A stretch of 64,000 nucleotides of DNA from Sphingomonas phyllosphaerae (GTDB lineage Bacteria; Pseudomonadota; Alphaproteobacteria; Sphingomonadales; Sphingomonadaceae), in the NCBI GenBank assembly GCA_036946405.1, contig JAQIJC010000001.1, forward strand, positions 2,301,001-2,365,000. The letters run 5' to 3'. Shown piece after piece: positions 24,693-32,607 of this stretch; position 1 is the first letter of the stretch, and the number at the start of each line of letters is the position of its first letter. The notes under the pieces are model-generated. The model did no database searches and was not told where the DNA came from. It saw only the letters and a program-made list of their open reading frames with translations. The position numbers and the translations under genes were made by a program.

Positions 24693-26504
24693 ATGCGTCG
24701 TCGCCAGTTCCTCGCCTCCGCCAGCGCCACCGCCGCGCTCGCCGTCCTGCCGGGCGCGCCCGCTGCGGCCGCCAAGACCGGGGCGCGCGACGCGGAGCTG
24801 CGCGCGTTGCTCGATCGCTTCTTCTACGCGCGGCTCGACGAAAGTCCCGAGCAGGCGACCTCGCTGGGGCTCGATACCGGTGCGCGTGCGTTGCTCAAGT
24901 CGCGGCTGTCGGATGCGAGCCGCGCCGGGGAGCAGCGCGACTTCGCCCGTGCGCGCGCCGAACGTGCGGCACTGCGCGCGATCCCGCGCGACGCGCTCGG
25001 CGACGCGGCGCGGCTCGACTATGACATCGTCGCCTACAGCCTCGACCGGATGCTGGCGGGCGAACGCTATGATTATGGCGCGAGCGCAGGTCGCTACGCG
25101 CCTTACGTGCTGACGCAATTGACCGGCGCATACCGCGACGTGCCCGATTTCCTCGCCAACCAGCACCGCGTGCGCGACGCCGCCGACGCCGACGCCTATG
25201 TCGCGCGCGTCGCCGCCTGGGGGCCGGTGATCGACGCGGAAACCGAACGCCAGCGCGCCGATGCGCGCAAGGGCGTGTTCGCGCCCGACTACATCCTCGA
25301 CACGACGCTGAAGCAGCTCGCCGCGGTGCGCGACAAGGCCGCCGATGCGACCGGCCCGGCCACCGATCTCGCCGCCAAGCTGAAGGCGGCGAACCTGCCC
25401 GCCGATCGCGCCGCGGCGGTGACGAAGCTGATGACCGAACGCGTCTTCCCCGCGCTCGACCGTCAGCGCGCGCTGGTGACCGAGCTGCGCGGGCGCGCGG
25501 TGCACGATGCCGGCGTATGGCGGCTGCCCGATGGCGAAGCCTATTATGCGGCGGCGGCGAGCGCGGCGACGACGACCGACATGACCGGCGACGAGATTCA
25601 CCGGCTCGGGCTCGCGCAGGTCGCGGAGATCGGCGCGCGGATCGACGGCATCCTGCGAAAACAGGGCATGGCGCAGGGCACGGTCGGCGAGCGGCTGGTC
25701 GCGCTCAACAAGCGTCCCGACCAGCTGTACCCGAACACCGATCCGGGGCGCGAGGCGCTGCTCGAACAGCTCCGCGCACAGGTCGCGGCGATGACGAAGC
25801 GGCTGCCCGAGCAATTCGCGATCCTGCCACGCGCGCCAGTCGAGGTGCGTCGCGTGCCCGAGGCGATCCAGGCCGGGGCGCCGGGGGGCTATTATCAGTC
25901 GGCATCGCTCGACGGGTCGCGGCCGGCGATCTACTTCATCAACCTGCGCGATACGTTCGACCGGCCGAAGTTCGGGCTGGCGACGCTCAGCTATCACGAG
26001 GCGGTGCCGGGGCATCATCTGCAGGTGATGTCGGCGCTGGAAAGCCAGGACATTCCGCTGATCCGGCGGCGCGGCTTCTACTCGGGCTATTCGGAGGGCT
26101 GGGCGCTTTATTCGGAGCAGCTTGCCGACGAGATGGGGATGTACGACGGCGATCCGCTCGGGCAGGTCGGCTATTTGCAATCCTTGCTGTTCCGCGCGAC
26201 GCGGCTGGTGGTCGACTCGGGGATGCACGCCAAGCGCTGGAGCCGCGAGAAGGCGACCGATTACCTGATCGCCGCCACCGGGATCGCGCGCGGACGGAGC
26301 CAGGGCGAGATCGACCGCTACACCGTCTGGCCCGGGCAGGCGTGCAGCTACAAGATCGGCCACACCGTCTGGACGCGGCTGCGCGACGAGGCGAAGCGCA
26401 AGGCGGGCGCGAAATGGGATCCGAAGGACTTTCACCGCGTGCTGACGCTGGGCGCAATGCCGCTGACCGTGCTGGAGCAGGTCGTGCGCGAGCGGATGGG
26501 ATAG
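24693..26504 (+). CDS. DUF885 family zinc peptidase-like protein, exported
   Basis: 603 residues. It begins with a twin-arginine style signal (MRRRQFLASASATAALAVLP) and carries the DUF885 zinc motif HEAVPGHH (H435, E436, H441, H442), with a downstream glutamate in YSEGWALYSEQLADEMG. DUF885 proteins are gluzincin-type peptidases of largely unknown substrate, abundant in sphingomonads. GGGAG stands five bases before the ATG. Divergent from the antiporter gene, followed by the sugar operon, with no sign of coupling to either. Confidence 0.88.
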   Translation: MRRRQFLASASATAALAVLPGAPAAAAKTGARDAELRALLDRFFYARLDESPEQATSLGLDTGARALLKSRLSDASRAGEQRDFARARAERAALRAIPRDALGDAARLDYDIVAYSLDRMLAGERYDYGASAGRYAPYVLTQLTGAYRDVPDFLANQHRVRDAADADAYVARVAAWGPVIDAETERQRADARKGVFAPDYILDTTLKQLAAVRDKAADATGPATDLAAKLKAANLPADRAAAVTKLMTERVFPALDRQRALVTELRGRAVHDAGVWRLPDGEAYYAAAASAATTTDMTGDEIHRLGLAQVAEIGARIDGILRKQGMAQGTVGERLVALNKRPDQLYPNTDPGREALLEQLRAQVAAMTKRLPEQFAILPRAPVEVRRVPEAIQAGAPGGYYQSASLDGSRPAIYFINLRDTFDRPKFGLATLSYHEAVPGHHLQVMSALESQDIPLIRRRGFYSGYSEGWALYSEQLADEMGMYDGDPLGQVGYLQSLLFRATRLVVDSGMHAKRWSREKATDYLIAATGIARGRSQGEIDRYTVWPGQACSYKIGHTVWTRLRDEAKRKAGAKWDPKDFHRVLTLGAMPLTVLEQVVRERMG

Positions 26505-26573
26505 GAGCTGGCCCGCTTTCGCCGCCGGTCGATCAATGACGCAGGCGCATGTTGCCTGTCGGTAAATAAGGTC

Positions 26574-26583
26574 TCATATATGA
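26574..26583. promoter_or_regulatory. AT-rich palindrome ahead of the sugar operon
   Basis: TCATATATGA, a perfect 10-bp palindrome 28 bases before the dehydrogenase start, in a GC-rich context. It is a candidate for the -10 region or for the IclR operator of the operon. Confidence 0.4.
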
Positions 26584-26610
26584 AAGCGAAGTAGGAAGAG
26601 GACTTTACCG

Positions 26611-27621
26611 ATGCGCGCGATTGTGTGCCGCGAGCCATTTGCGCTCGAACGCGTCGAGCGGGAGGCGCCGGTCGCGGCAGTGGGTGAGGTCCTGATACGG
26701 ATGCGGCGCGTCGGTCTGTGCGGCACCGACTATCATATCTTCGCGGGCAATCAGCCGTTCCTCTCCTACCCGCGCGTGATGGGGCACGAATTGGCGGGCG
26801 AGATCGCGGCGGTGCCGGAGGGATCGGCGCTGCGCGTCGGTCAGCGGGTGACGATCAATCCGTATCTGGCGTGCGGCACATGTGTGGCATGTCGCAAGGG
26901 CAAGCCCAATTGCTGCGCGCGGATCGCGGTGCTCGGCGTCCATACCGACGGCGGGATGCAGGACGTGATTGCGGTGCCCGAACGCGCGGTGATCCCCGCC
27001 GACGACCTGACGCTCGAACAGGCGGCGATGGTCGAGTTTCTCGCGATCGGTGCGCATGCGGTGGCACGCGCCGGGCTGTCGGCGGGCGGCCGGGTGCTGG
27101 TCGCAGGTGCCGGGCCGATCGGGATTGCGGTGTCGCTGTTCGCGCGGCTCGACGGCGCGCAGGTGACGATCATCGACACGCGCGTGTCGCGTCTCGACTA
27201 TGCGCGCACCCGGCTGGGGTTCGAGGATGTGGTGACGGTCGACGACACGATCCGCGACGCGCTGGCGGCGCGCACCGACGGCGACTTCTTCGACTGCGTG
27301 TTCGACGCGACGGGCAACATCCAGGCGATGCGCGCCGGACTCCACTATGTCGCGAACGGGGGCAGTTACGTGCTGGTCAGCGTCGTCCCCGACGACCTGA
27401 TCTTCGCCGATCCCGAATTCCACCGCCGCGAGACGACGCTGATCGCCAGCCGCAATGCCTTGTCGTGCGACTTCGCACGTGTGCTCGCCGCGATCCGCAG
27501 CGGCGACATTCCGACCGACGCGCTAAACACCCACAGCGTCGACGCCGACGACCTGCCCGTGCGCATGCCGCAGTTGATCGCCGAGGCGGACCATGTTCTG
27601 AAGGCGATCGTAACGTTCTGA
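26611..27621 (+). CDS. Zinc alcohol dehydrogenase, LgoD (L-galactonate oxidoreductase)-like
   Basis: 336-residue medium-chain dehydrogenase. Catalytic zinc ligands C37 (GLCGTD), H59 and E60 (GHE); structural zinc cysteines C88, C91, C94, C102; NAD site GAGPIGIAV. Long segments resemble E. coli YjjN/LgoD, such as GNQPFLSYPRVMGHEL, NCCARIAVLGVHTDGG and FADPEFHRRETTLIASRNA. LgoD oxidises L-galactonate at C5. Here the next genes are a FucP-like symporter, an IclR regulator and a lactonase, so it probably oxidises an L-sugar acid in L-fucose or L-galactose breakdown. A GGAAGAGGA site precedes the ATG. Confidence 0.85.
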   Translation: MRAIVCREPFALERVEREAPVAAVGEVLIRMRRVGLCGTDYHIFAGNQPFLSYPRVMGHELAGEIAAVPEGSALRVGQRVTINPYLACGTCVACRKGKPNCCARIAVLGVHTDGGMQDVIAVPERAVIPADDLTLEQAAMVEFLAIGAHAVARAGLSAGGRVLVAGAGPIGIAVSLFARLDGAQVTIIDTRVSRLDYARTRLGFEDVVTVDDTIRDALAARTDGDFFDCVFDATGNIQAMRAGLHYVANGGSYVLVSVVPDDLIFADPEFHRRETTLIASRNALSCDFARVLAAIRSGDIPTDALNTHSVDADDLPVRMPQLIAEADHVLKAIVTF

Positions 27622-27675
27622 CGAACCCCGGGCGCAACGACCCGGCTCGGCGAAAATAAAAGAGGATGACGGCAC

Positions 27676-28980
27676 ATGGCGTGGCAAGGCTCCCCCCCGC
27701 TGGAGGATCATCCCCGTGCCGCCAGCGCACCCGCGCCCGGCGGGGCAGGGCGCTGGGTGCCGGCGCTCGTCATCACCACCTCGCTGTTCTTCCTGTGGGG
27801 GATGGCGAACAACCTCAACGATATCCTGATCGCGCAGTTCAAGAAGGCGTTCACGCTGTCGGATTTCGGCACCAGTTTCGTACAGCAGGTGTTCTATCTC
27901 GGCTATTTCGTGTTCGCGATTCCGGCGTCGATCGTGCTGCGGCGGTTCGGGTACAAGGCGGCGATCGTCACCGGCCTGCTGCTCTACGGCGTCGGTGCGT
28001 TGCTCTTCTATCCAGCCGCGGCGATCAGCGCCTATCAATTGTTCCTGTTCGCCTTGTTCGTGATCGCGGCCGGGCTGGCGTTCCTCGAGACCTCGGCCAA
28101 TCCGCTGATGACCGAGCTGGGCGATCCTTCGACCGCGACGCGGCGGCTCAACTGGGCGCAGGCCGCCAATCCCTTCGGCGCGATCACCGGTATCCTGATC
28201 GGGCGCAACTTCATCCTGTCGGGGATCGAGCATGACGAGGCGACGCTCGCCGGGATGAACGCCGCGGCACGCGAAGCCTTCTATCGCAACGAGGTGCAGG
28301 CGGTCGCGACCCCATATCTGGCGATTGCGGCAATCGTGCTGCTGTTCGCCTTCGCCGCCGCGCTCACCGCTTTTCCGCGCAATACCGCGGCGCGGGACGT
28401 GCCCGAAGCGGCGAAGACGCAGCGCTTCGCCGACCTGTTGCGTCATCCACGGCTGATCGGGGCGGTGATCGCGCAATTCTTCTACGTCGGCGCGCAGGTC
28501 GGGTTGTGGAGCTATACGATCCGCTATGCGCAGGGTGCGCTCGGCTGGAACGAGCGGCAGGGAGCGGACATGCTGTTCGTTTCGCTGCTGCTGTTCGCGG
28601 GCGGGCGGTTCGTCGGCACGACGCTGATGACGTGGATCGCGCCGGCGCGGCTGCTCGCGACCTTCGCGGGCGTGTCCGCGTTGCTCGCCACCACCGCGGC
28701 GCTGGTCGGTGGGACGATCGGTCTTTACGCCTTGGTGGCGACCAGCTTTTTCATGTCGATCCAGTTTCCGACGATCTTCGCGCTTGGGGTGGAGACGCTC
28801 GGACCGCTGCGCCGGCTCGGTTCGTCGCTGATCATCATGGCGATCATCGGCGGCGCAGTGCTGACCGGGGTGATCGGCTTCGTCTCGGACCGCGCCGGGA
28901 TCGCTGCGGCGATGCTGGTCCCGGCAGCGTGCTTCCTCGTGGTGCTGACCTATGCGGTCCGCGCCCGCGCACAGGGCTGA
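27676..28980 (+). CDS. fucP: FucP-like sugar:proton symporter (MFS)
   Basis: 434 residues, about twelve membrane segments. FucP signatures include TSLFFLWGMANNLNDILI, QFKKAFTLSDFGTSFVQQVF, LETSANPLMTELG and LNWAQAANPFGAITGILIG. FucP imports L-fucose, with L-galactose and D-arabinose as weaker substrates; related members take glucose/galactose. An N-terminal extension of about 30 residues precedes the first helix. Start at ATG 27676 has AGAGG nine bases upstream. Its stop overlaps the IclR start (TGATG). Fucose is the favoured substrate from the family and the neighbouring lactonase. Confidence 0.85.
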   Translation: MAWQGSPPLEDHPRAASAPAPGGAGRWVPALVITTSLFFLWGMANNLNDILIAQFKKAFTLSDFGTSFVQQVFYLGYFVFAIPASIVLRRFGYKAAIVTGLLLYGVGALLFYPAAAISAYQLFLFALFVIAAGLAFLETSANPLMTELGDPSTATRRLNWAQAANPFGAITGILIGRNFILSGIEHDEATLAGMNAAAREAFYRNEVQAVATPYLAIAAIVLLFAFAAALTAFPRNTAARDVPEAAKTQRFADLLRHPRLIGAVIAQFFYVGAQVGLWSYTIRYAQGALGWNERQGADMLFVSLLLFAGGRFVGTTLMTWIAPARLLATFAGVSALLATTAALVGGTIGLYALVATSFFMSIQFPTIFALGVETLGPLRRLGSSLIIMAIIGGAVLTGVIGFVSDRAGIAAAMLVPAACFLVVLTYAVRARAQG

Positions 28981-29786
28981 TGCCGGTGGGGCGCAAACAG
29001 GCCGACGTGCGACCTAAGCAGACCACCTATGCCGCGCCTGCGCTGGAAAAGGCGTTCGAAATCCTCGACCTGCTCTCCGCCTATCCGCAGGGTGCGCTGG
29101 TGACCGACATGGCGGCGGCGCTCGGCCGCTCGGTGGGCGAGTTGTTCCGGATCGTCGTGGTGATGGAGCAGATCGGGTATCTGCAACGGTCGCCGGTCAA
29201 CGATCGCTATACCGTGTCGTACAAGATCCTCGACCTTGCCTATCGCGCCACGCCGGCGCAAAATCTGACGCGTGCTGCGACCCCGGAGATGCAGCAGCTC
29301 GCCGCGGAGACCGAGCAATCGTGCCATTTCGTGGTGCCGAACGGCGCCTATGGGCTGGTGATCGCGCGTGAGGAAAATCCTGGAATGCGGGGCTTTTCGC
29401 TGCGGCTCGGCGCGGCGATCGACATGATCCGCAGCTGTTCGGGGCAGGTGCTGCTCGCCTTTTCGTCACCGCAGCGCGTGGCGCGGATCGTCGCGGCGGC
29501 GGCGGCGACGCAGGGCCAGCCGGTCGATCCGGACTGGCTCGAGGAGCGGCTTGCGACTGTCCGGCGGCAAGGGTTCGACCGGCGGCAAAGCCCGGTAACC
29601 CACGGAGTTACCGACGTTAGTTATCCGGTGTTCGCGTTCAGTGGTGAGATCGTGGGAGCGCTGACCGTGCCGTACCTCGAACTGATCGACGGATCGCAGC
29701 GGGTGAAGCTGGACGCGGTCGACGGGCTGTTGCAGGCGGCCGCGGCGCGTATCTCATTGACGCTGGGGCATCATCCCGCGGCATGA
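28980..29786 (+). CDS. IclR-family transcriptional regulator
   Basis: 268 residues: N-terminal winged helix (ALEKAFEILDLLSAYPQGAL; SVGELFRIVVVMEQIGYL) and C-terminal GAF-like effector domain (FSLRLGAAIDMIRSCSGQVL; THGVTDVSYPVFAFSGEIVG). IclR proteins usually repress or activate the adjacent catabolic operon and sense a pathway intermediate. Start codon overlaps the fucP stop, so regulator and transporter are cotranscribed; the lactonase gene follows after ten bases. The palindrome at 26574-26583 is a candidate site. Confidence 0.9.
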   Translation: MPVGRKQADVRPKQTTYAAPALEKAFEILDLLSAYPQGALVTDMAAALGRSVGELFRIVVVMEQIGYLQRSPVNDRYTVSYKILDLAYRATPAQNLTRAATPEMQQLAAETEQSCHFVVPNGAYGLVIAREENPGMRGFSLRLGAAIDMIRSCSGQVLLAFSSPQRVARIVAAAAATQGQPVDPDWLEERLATVRRQGFDRRQSPVTHGVTDVSYPVFAFSGEIVGALTVPYLELIDGSQRVKLDAVDGLLQAAAARISLTLGHHPAA

Positions 29787-29796
29787 AGGACAGGCG

Positions 29797-30642
29797 ATGA
29801 CCCGGACACCGCGCATCGATGCGCATCACCACCTGTGGCGCTACGATCCGGCGGCGTTCGGCTGGATCGATCCCGGTAGCGCGATCGCGCGCGATTATGA
29901 CACCGATGCGCTCGCCGGTGCGCTCGCATCGCGGAAAATAGCAGGCGCCATTGCGGTGCAGGCGCGGCAGGTGCCCCAGGAAACGCAGATGCTGCTGGCT
30001 GCGGTGGCGCGTTGTGCCGCGATCGTCGGCGTGGTCGGCTGGATCGACCTGCGCGCCGACGATATCGCCGAGCGGCTGGCGGTCAGCATCGCGCCGTCGC
30101 TGGTCGGTTACCGCCATATCGTGCAGGACGAGCCCGATGCCGACTTCCTGCTGGGCGACGCCTTCGTCCGCGGGGTGCGCGCCGTGGCGGCGCAGGGACT
30201 CAGCTACGACCTGCTCGTCGATCATCGGCAGCTCGCGACGGTGCCGGCGTTCCTCGACCGGGTCGGGGAAGGGCGCTTCGTGCTCGACCACGCCGCCAAG
30301 CCCGCGATCGCAACGCGCGGGTGGCAGCCGTGGGCCGAGCGGCTGGCGGCGGTCGCGGCCTGCCCGGGCGTCATGTGCAAGGTGTCGGGGCTGGTCACCG
30401 AGGCCGACCACGCGCGCTGGACGCCGGACGATCTCGAACGCTATCTCGACCATGTCTTCGCGTCGTTCGGGCCGGAGCGGCTGATGTGGGGATCGGACTG
30501 GCCGGTGTCCCTGCTCGCGGCCGATTACGGTGCGGTGCACGACGTGATCGCCGCCTATGTGGAGCGGCATTGTCCCGAAGCCGCCGAGGGGATTTTCGGT
30601 GGCCATGCGCTCGATTTCTACGGCATCGCCGCGGCGCCATAA
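29797..30642 (+). CDS. Amidohydrolase-2 family lactonase (L-fuconolactonase-like)
   Basis: 281-residue TIM-barrel hydrolase of the L-fuconolactonase / 4-sulfomuconolactone hydrolase group (COG3618). Metal-site histidines open the protein (RIDAHHHLW, H10-H12); FVLDHAAKP, VMCKVSGLV and LMWGSDWPVSLL carry the remaining site residues. It hydrolyses a sugar lactone to the acid before dehydration. Placed ten bases after the IclR gene in the fucP operon. Fuconate dehydratase and fucose dehydrogenase are not in the window, so the pathway is incomplete here. L-rhamnonolactonase activity is an alternative. Confidence 0.85.
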   Translation: MTRTPRIDAHHHLWRYDPAAFGWIDPGSAIARDYDTDALAGALASRKIAGAIAVQARQVPQETQMLLAAVARCAAIVGVVGWIDLRADDIAERLAVSIAPSLVGYRHIVQDEPDADFLLGDAFVRGVRAVAAQGLSYDLLVDHRQLATVPAFLDRVGEGRFVLDHAAKPAIATRGWQPWAERLAAVAACPGVMCKVSGLVTEADHARWTPDDLERYLDHVFASFGPERLMWGSDWPVSLLAADYGAVHDVIAAYVERHCPEAAEGIFGGHALDFYGIAAAP

Positions 30643-30720
30643 GCGCGGCGTGGTGTCGGGACGGCCCGGAACGCTTCGTGGGCTTGTCCGGGAGCGCGGC
30701 TTGCGCGACCATTCGCGCCC

Positions 30721-31398
30721 ATGAAGCCGGCCGCACACCACCCACGGCGCATCGACCGCCGCGCGCTGCTGACGCTGGGCGCGGCGGGTGTCGGCGGCTG
30801 GGCGGTCGGGCGCGTGCTGGCGCGCAGCGCGCCGGTCGGGCGCGACGTGCGTGCGTCAGGCGCGGTGGCGGAAATCCTCGACGATCCGCGCGCGCCGGCG
30901 ACCGGGTCAGCGGCGGCGTCGCTGCGGATGGCGGTGTTCAGCGATTACCGCTGCCCGGCGTGTCGCCATGGGTACGCCGCGCTGACCGCGGCGGTGGCGA
31001 GGGATGGCGACGTGCGGATGCTGTTCAAGGACTGGCCGATCTTCGGTGCGCCGTCGCAGCGTGCGGCGCGGGTGGCGCTGGGCGCCGCGCGGCAGGGCAT
31101 TTACCCGAGGCTGCACCACATGCTGATGACCGAGGCAGGTCCGCTCGACACGGCGCACCTGCGCAAGGCGGTGGCCGCGGCGGGTGGTGACTGGACGCGC
31201 GTCGTCGCCGACCTGGCGGCGCACGCGGCGGAGATCGACGCGCAGCTCGCGCGGCACGCGGCGGAGGCGGCATCGATCGCGCTGCCGGGCACGCCGGGCT
31301 ATCTCGCGGGATCTTTGCTCGCGGTCGGCGCGATCGACGCGGCGGCGTTTGCGCGGTTGTTCGCGGCGGCGCGGCGAGCGGGATCGGTCGGAGTGTGA
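30721..31398 (+). CDS. DsbA-family thiol-disulfide protein
   Basis: 225 residues. An arginine-pair start (RRIDRRALLTLGAAGVGGWA) gives a twin-arginine signal or membrane anchor. The thioredoxin fold carries the redox pair C78-P-A-C81 (YRCPACRHGYAAL), and the cis-proline loop is ALPGTPGYLAG. It resembles DsbA/BdbD oxidoreductases that form disulfides in exported proteins; CPAC is unusual compared with CPHC of DsbA, and may give a more reducing potential. Single gene, convergent with the cation exporter gene. Confidence 0.85.
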   Translation: MKPAAHHPRRIDRRALLTLGAAGVGGWAVGRVLARSAPVGRDVRASGAVAEILDDPRAPATGSAAASLRMAVFSDYRCPACRHGYAALTAAVARDGDVRMLFKDWPIFGAPSQRAARVALGAARQGIYPRLHHMLMTEAGPLDTAHLRKAVAAAGGDWTRVVADLAAHAAEIDAQLARHAAEAASIALPGTPGYLAGSLLAVGAIDAAAFARLFAAARRAGSVGV

Positions 31399-31596
31399 GA
31401 GATGCGGTTTGGAGCGTGATGACATCACGTTTGCCGCATCGTCGTTGGCAGCGTAGCGAAGCTGTCCGGGACCACCGCCAGGACGCTCTGGATTGCTTCG
31501 GGGCGCTTGCGATGACGGGTAGACGCGACTCATCATGTTCCGGGGCGAGCCTGAGGCATGAGCGCTGGTCTTGGTGAGACACTGCCCCACCCCCAG
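31399..31596. repeat. Degenerate palindromic repeat, TTGGAGYGTGATGAC family
   Basis: Shares the words TTGGAGCGTGATGAC, CCAGGACGCTCTGGAT and TGCTTCGG with 40205-40320, in the same order. Both look like decayed copies of one intergenic element. No gene is evident. Confidence 0.6.
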
Positions 31597-31618
31597 CCCC
31601 TCCCCTGAAGGGGAGGGG
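31597..31618. terminator. Bidirectional hairpin between convergent genes
   Basis: Perfect 10-bp stem CCCCTCCCCT / AGGGGAGGGG with a minimal loop, three bases from the end of the cation exporter gene. No T-run on either side, but the position fits a shared terminator. Confidence 0.6.
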
Positions 31619-31620
31619 AG

Positions 31621-32559
31621 TCAGAACGTCACGGCGTCGTCGCGCTTTTCCGGGCGGATGTAGATCGACTTGAGTTGCGGCAAGGCGGTGCGCAGTTCGG
31701 TTTCGATCGTCTCGATCAGCGTTTCGGCGGCGCCCATCGACAGGTCGTCGTCGAAATCGGCGCTGATCGCCGCGAACACCATCTCGGGCGCGGTATGCAC
31801 CGTGCGGACGTGGTTGACCGCGACGATCTCCGGATGCGCCGCCACGATCGCGCGCGCGCGGGCGATCACCGCCGGATCGGCGCGCTCGCCGATCAGCAAC
31901 CCCTTCGCCTCGCGCGCCAGCAGCACCGCCACCGCGGCGAGGATCGCGCCGATCACGATCGAGGCGACACCGTCGAGCCGCGGATCGTCGAGATAATGGC
32001 TGCACCACACGCCGATCGCCGCCACGACCAGCCCGATCAATGCCGCGCTATCCTCGAACAGCACCATGAAGCCGGCGGGGTCCTTCGATTCGTGGATCGC
32101 CTGCCACCAGCCCATGTCCCCACGCGTCTGGTTGAATTCGCGCATTGCGATCGTCCAGGAGGCACCCTCCATCAGCATAGCGACACCAAGCACGATATAG
32201 TTGACCAGCGGGTCGGTAAGCGGCTCGGGCTCGATGATGTGGAGATAGCCCTCGTAGATCGAGACGCCCGCGCCGATCGCGAAGATCAGGATCGCCACGA
32301 CGAACGCCCAGAAATACAGCTCGCGTCCGTAGCCGAACGGATGGGCGGCATCGGCGGGCCGTCGTGCGCGGCGCTGTCCGTAGAGCAACAGCACCTGATT
32401 GCCGCTGTCGACGACCGAGTGCACGCCCTCGGTCAGCATCGACGACGAACCGGTGATCGCCGCCGCGACGAACTTGGCCACTGCGATCCCCAGATTGGCG
32501 GCGAGCGCGCCGAACAGCACGATATTGTCGCGCCACCCCTTTTTGTCCGTCTCGCCCAC
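31621..32559 (-). CDS. Cation diffusion facilitator (zinc exporter family)
   Basis: 312 residues with six membrane segments. Metal-site motifs are EGVHSVVDSGNQ (H-x3-D in helix 2) and FEDSAALIG (D in helix 5). The C-terminal cytoplasmic domain has NHVRTVHTAPEMVF. It resembles the SLC30A9-like branch, whose transported ion (Zn2+, Mn2+ or Co2+) is not settled. No metal regulator is adjacent. Convergent with the DsbA-like gene and followed upstream by a hybrid kinase gene on the same strand after about 50 bases. Confidence 0.9.
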   Translation of the reverse strand: MGETDKKGWRDNIVLFGALAANLGIAVAKFVAAAITGSSSMLTEGVHSVVDSGNQVLLLYGQRRARRPADAAHPFGYGRELYFWAFVVAILIFAIGAGVSIYEGYLHIIEPEPLTDPLVNYIVLGVAMLMEGASWTIAMREFNQTRGDMGWWQAIHESKDPAGFMVLFEDSAALIGLVVAAIGVWCSHYLDDPRLDGVASIVIGAILAAVAVLLAREAKGLLIGERADPAVIARARAIVAAHPEIVAVNHVRTVHTAPEMVFAAISADFDDDLSMGAAETLIETIETELRTALPQLKSIYIRPEKRDDAVTF

Positions 32560-32607
32560 GCCGTCTCCTTCGTTGGGTGCGAGACGCGAGGTGAGGGCAA
32601 GGGTTCC

